Assembly: GCA_963693285.1 (NCBI GenBank)
Contig: OY848919.1
Location: forward strand, 3,167,827-3,231,826
Source: Xestospongia muta
Lineage: Eukaryota; Porifera; Demospongiae; Haplosclerida; Petrosiidae
Reading direction: 5' to 3'
DNA length: 64,000 bases
The notes below the pieces were generated by a model, which did not search any database, was not told where the DNA came from, and was given only the letters and a program-made list of their open reading frames with translations. Both the position numbers and the translations under genes were made by a program. Below are positions 61,742 through 64,000 of this stretch, piece after piece. Each line of letters starts with the position of its first letter. The first letter of the stretch is position 1.

Positions 61742-64000
61742 TTATGGACTTATAAGTGGTTCTCGATATTCAGAGTAGCTATCATCAAAAAAAGATGAGT
61801 CAAGATCTTCTCTAAAATGTCTGTGATGTGATACTGGTTGTGATTTCTTAAGATGTTTGGTCATTTTCTTGATTGAATTTTCAACAACATTGATATAACC
61901 TATAAAACGAGCTTGTTGTCCAGTAACCAACACTATATGATAGAACACAACTACAGAGAGAGTAAACATCATTATATATACAAATGTGACATCAAATACT
62001 CCTGCTGTACAAAAACAATCTTCCATAAGAAAATACCAATTTGTATAAAGTAATATACCATAGTTAATCATGACTGACAGATCCAAAATGTTTAATACTT
62101 TACTCTTGAATGGTCTTAGATAAGCTTGAACAGTCACAAACACAAAATAAACTGGAAGAAATATGGAAAATGCAAGGAAGAACCTGTTTCCTCGATACAT
62201 TGCATACAGTATGCATGCAAAAATTAACAAAAGTTGTCTAGTAGTAAACCAATATTGTTTATTGTATTTATAAGGAGCATGGATAGCTTCATATATTGGT
62301 CGAAGATATTCTCTTATCTTGTTAAATTTCATTAGTAGACGACCAGTTAGAATTATTAACATGTAAGGTATTAGAAAGATACCAACTATCACTGATGTTA
62401 CTATCATTAACACAAAATGTTCACCTTTTCCATATGTAATATAACCATCATTAAACCAAACCTTTGTAACTTGTTTTCTTGTACTTGAGTACAATTGAAC
62501 AGGTGTGAAAATATCACCAATTGTTAATAACAGTTTTGTAAAGGAGAGATGTACAACAGTAACCAGTACTTGAACTGAGGAGTGAGCAATTCTGTTGGAA
62601 ATTCTTACAGAAAAACGACTGAGGATAATGAGGACAACAACTATTATCAAGAGATAAAGTGGAAATAGTAAACTGAAGCCAGCTTTTTCTAATTCTGACA
62701 TCCCATTGTAAAAACACAATGGAAAGCCAAGATTCAGATTTAATGTTGAAAGAAAGAACAGTGCTACTTTCATACCAAAACGAGTACCTTGAGAACATTG
62801 CATATCCTTAATGGATAAAATATCTAATAATCCAGTGTTAGCTAACTGAGCATAGAATATAATTCCATTGAGTGTACCAATTGTTAATGTGAGTTTGAAA
62901 ACATACAACAAGTAAATGAGGAGGGGACCAGCTACTGCATATAAGACTAGTGTCCACAACCACCAGTTACTACAATGTCTACATTCTTTAGAACCAAACA
63001 CTACACTGTAATTAACACCATTAACAGTAGAACACTTGCTACATAAAATTCCTTCTCTGTTATTAAGACACAATGATGAATTTGTGGATAAATCTTTAGA
63101 CATAATTTCAAATGTTTCATCATTTCTGTAATAAAAAACACTGAGATTAAGATCACCATTACAGTAGCCATGAGGACAATGTAAAGATAACATGAAAACA
63201 GATGTCTTGTTATGTTTTACAGAACCAACCCAAGAAGTAGTAGATGGTCTGTTTAATGTTCTAGTATTGATACTACAGTCAGGTGTGTAGCCAACAATGC
63301 CTAATAATTTGGATGATAGTAGATATGAACAGACACAGGATCCTGTTTTATTATTCAATTGAAAACCTGGTGGGCATGATTTTAATTTGATATCAAGAAT
63401 TGTACTATCTCTTAGTTCAGGTACAGTGAATTGTATGGCACCATCAGGTTTATCCAATGTACTGGTATCATTAGTATGTATTGTTATATTAATGAGAGTA
63501 CATTCATCAATTTCTTTTATAACTTGTGTATTTTCTCTCTCTGAAAGCCACCAGTTGATGTGTGTTAACCTGGTATGTGTGTTATTTACTGGTGTTATTG
63601 TAATAATGGAGTAAGTGTGATTACCTGCAGCATCAATTGCAGCAATTGAAATATTAAATGTCTCTCCAGGGTAAACTTCATGAGTTAATTTACATGTATG
63701 GTCTATTAAGTCACATAAAGTTATATTTACAGGAGTAGTAGAAACGTCCTTAATTCCATTTGAGAAAATTCTATTATAAACGTCAATTGCCTTTGAGTAG
63801 TTAAACCATTTCTCATCAAAAAAGCAATTGTACAGGTTTGGGGTATACACTGAGTTACCAGTAGTTGTGGCTTCATTACTTTTAAATAACACTGTTATAT
63901 TGTCATGTGAATGATTATAACTAACTTGAAATGAGCAGTATGTTTGAGTGAAAATATTCCCAAGGGCATATATAGCTCCTCCACTAGATAGAGCTTTGTT
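61742..64000 (-). CDS. Beta-helix multi-pass membrane protein, paralogue 11 (partial)
   Basis: The last 750 or so codons of a further paralogue; the 5' part lies beyond the window. The frame is open to the edge. The GTG at 63890-63892 is an internal Val codon (NITVLFKSNEA), not a start, because NKALSSGGAIYAL and FQVSYNHSHDNI continue upstream in frame. The ectodomain end, Ig-like segment (HEVYPGETFNISIAAIDAAG), CPPGFQLNNKTGSC and the GSVKHNKTSVFMLSLHCP segment match gene 9. The membrane region and tail (DLDSSFFDDSYSEYREPLISP) are of the common type, not the gene 9 type. Loop sequences such as STRKQVTKVWFNDGYITYGK are its own. Function unknown. Confidence 0.85.
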   Translation of the reverse strand, partial: NKALSSGGAIYALGNIFTQTYCSFQVSYNHSHDNITVLFKSNEATTTGNSVYTPNLYNCFFDEKWFNYSKAIDVYNRIFSNGIKDVSTTPVNITLCDLIDHTCKLTHEVYPGETFNISIAAIDAAGNHTYSIITITPVNNTHTRLTHINWWLSERENTQVIKEIDECTLINITIHTNDTSTLDKPDGAIQFTVPELRDSTILDIKLKSCPPGFQLNNKTGSCVCSYLLSSKLLGIVGYTPDCSINTRTLNRPSTTSWVGSVKHNKTSVFMLSLHCPHGYCNGDLNLSVFYYRNDETFEIMSKDLSTNSSLCLNNREGILCSKCSTVNGVNYSVVFGSKECRHCSNWWLWTLVLYAVAGPLLIYLLYVFKLTLTIGTLNGIIFYAQLANTGLLDILSIKDMQCSQGTRFGMKVALFFLSTLNLNLGFPLCFYNGMSELEKAGFSLLFPLYLLIIVVVLIILSRFSVRISNRIAHSSVQVLVTVVHLSFTKLLLTIGDIFTPVQLYSSTRKQVTKVWFNDGYITYGKGEHFVLMIVTSVIVGIFLIPYMLIILTGRLLMKFNKIREYLRPIYEAIHAPYKYNKQYWFTTRQLLLIFACILYAMYRGNRFFLAFSIFLPVYFVFVTVQAYLRPFKSKVLNILDLSVMINYGILLYTNWYFLMEDCFCTAGVFDVTFVYIMMFTLSVVVFYHIVLVTGQQARFIGYINVVENSIKKMTKHLKKSQPVSHHRHFREDLDSSFFDDSYSEYREPLISP

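Noticed and set aside
1..64000. Operons, CRISPR arrays, rRNA or tRNA genes
   Set aside because: No regularly spaced short repeats, no tRNA cloverleaf sequence and no rRNA-like segment were noticed. The tRNA-Met-like match at 24927-24948 is the retroelement primer-binding site, not a tRNA gene.

Overview
The window reads as animal nuclear DNA and fits a sponge such as a demosponge best; the organism is inferred, not proven. The reasons are very AT-rich spacers, no operons or bacterial-style gene packing, a decayed TKL-type kinase with a coiled coil before its kinase domain (a type I associate with sponge and cnidarian genomes), a Ty1/copia retroelement fragment, and secreted/membrane proteins full of N-glycosylation sequons.

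The dominant content is a head-to-tail array of eleven paralogues, all on the minus strand: ten complete reading frames of about 1276-1293 codons and one cut by the right edge. Each complete gene is one uninterrupted reading frame. All share one architecture: signal peptide; a roughly 700-residue extracellular parallel beta-helix-like domain with GGAI and FTNN motifs; a short Ig-like beta segment; a cysteine-rich juxtamembrane domain (CPPGF...C.C...C...LC..NREG.LC..C...EC..CSNWWLW); nine or ten hydrophobic segments; and a short cytoplasmic tail ending in a nearly fixed motif (SSFFDD.YSEYREPL.SP). I cannot assign a biochemical function. The layout suggests a cell-surface receptor or channel-like family.

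Region by region: 1-4600 is a graveyard of degraded paralogue fragments plus a small insertion. 4623-8453 is gene 1. 8454-12629 holds relics, a 138-bp tandem duplication and a hairpin-forming insertion. 12630-16463 is gene 2. 16464-19709 holds an inverted paralogue fragment and a kinase pseudogene. 19710-23567 is gene 3, sister of gene 1 with shared flanks. 23568-25826 holds relics interrupted by a copia LTR-gag fragment. Genes 4, 5 and 6 follow with two 765-bp spacers. Genes 7 to 10 have 1.1-2.4 kb spacers with two more pseudogenes. The partial gene 11 runs off the right end.

The genes differ in patches rather than evenly. Gene 5 has an ectodomain nearly identical to gene 6 but membrane helices nearly identical to gene 4. 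Gene 9 has an ectodomain like gene 11 but a different C-terminal third, and a decayed copy of that third survives beside gene 1. Genes 4 and 8, and genes 4 and 9, share short local patches. The pattern is that of a locus growing by unequal crossing over and diversifying by gene conversion, leaving repeated short relics in the spacers.
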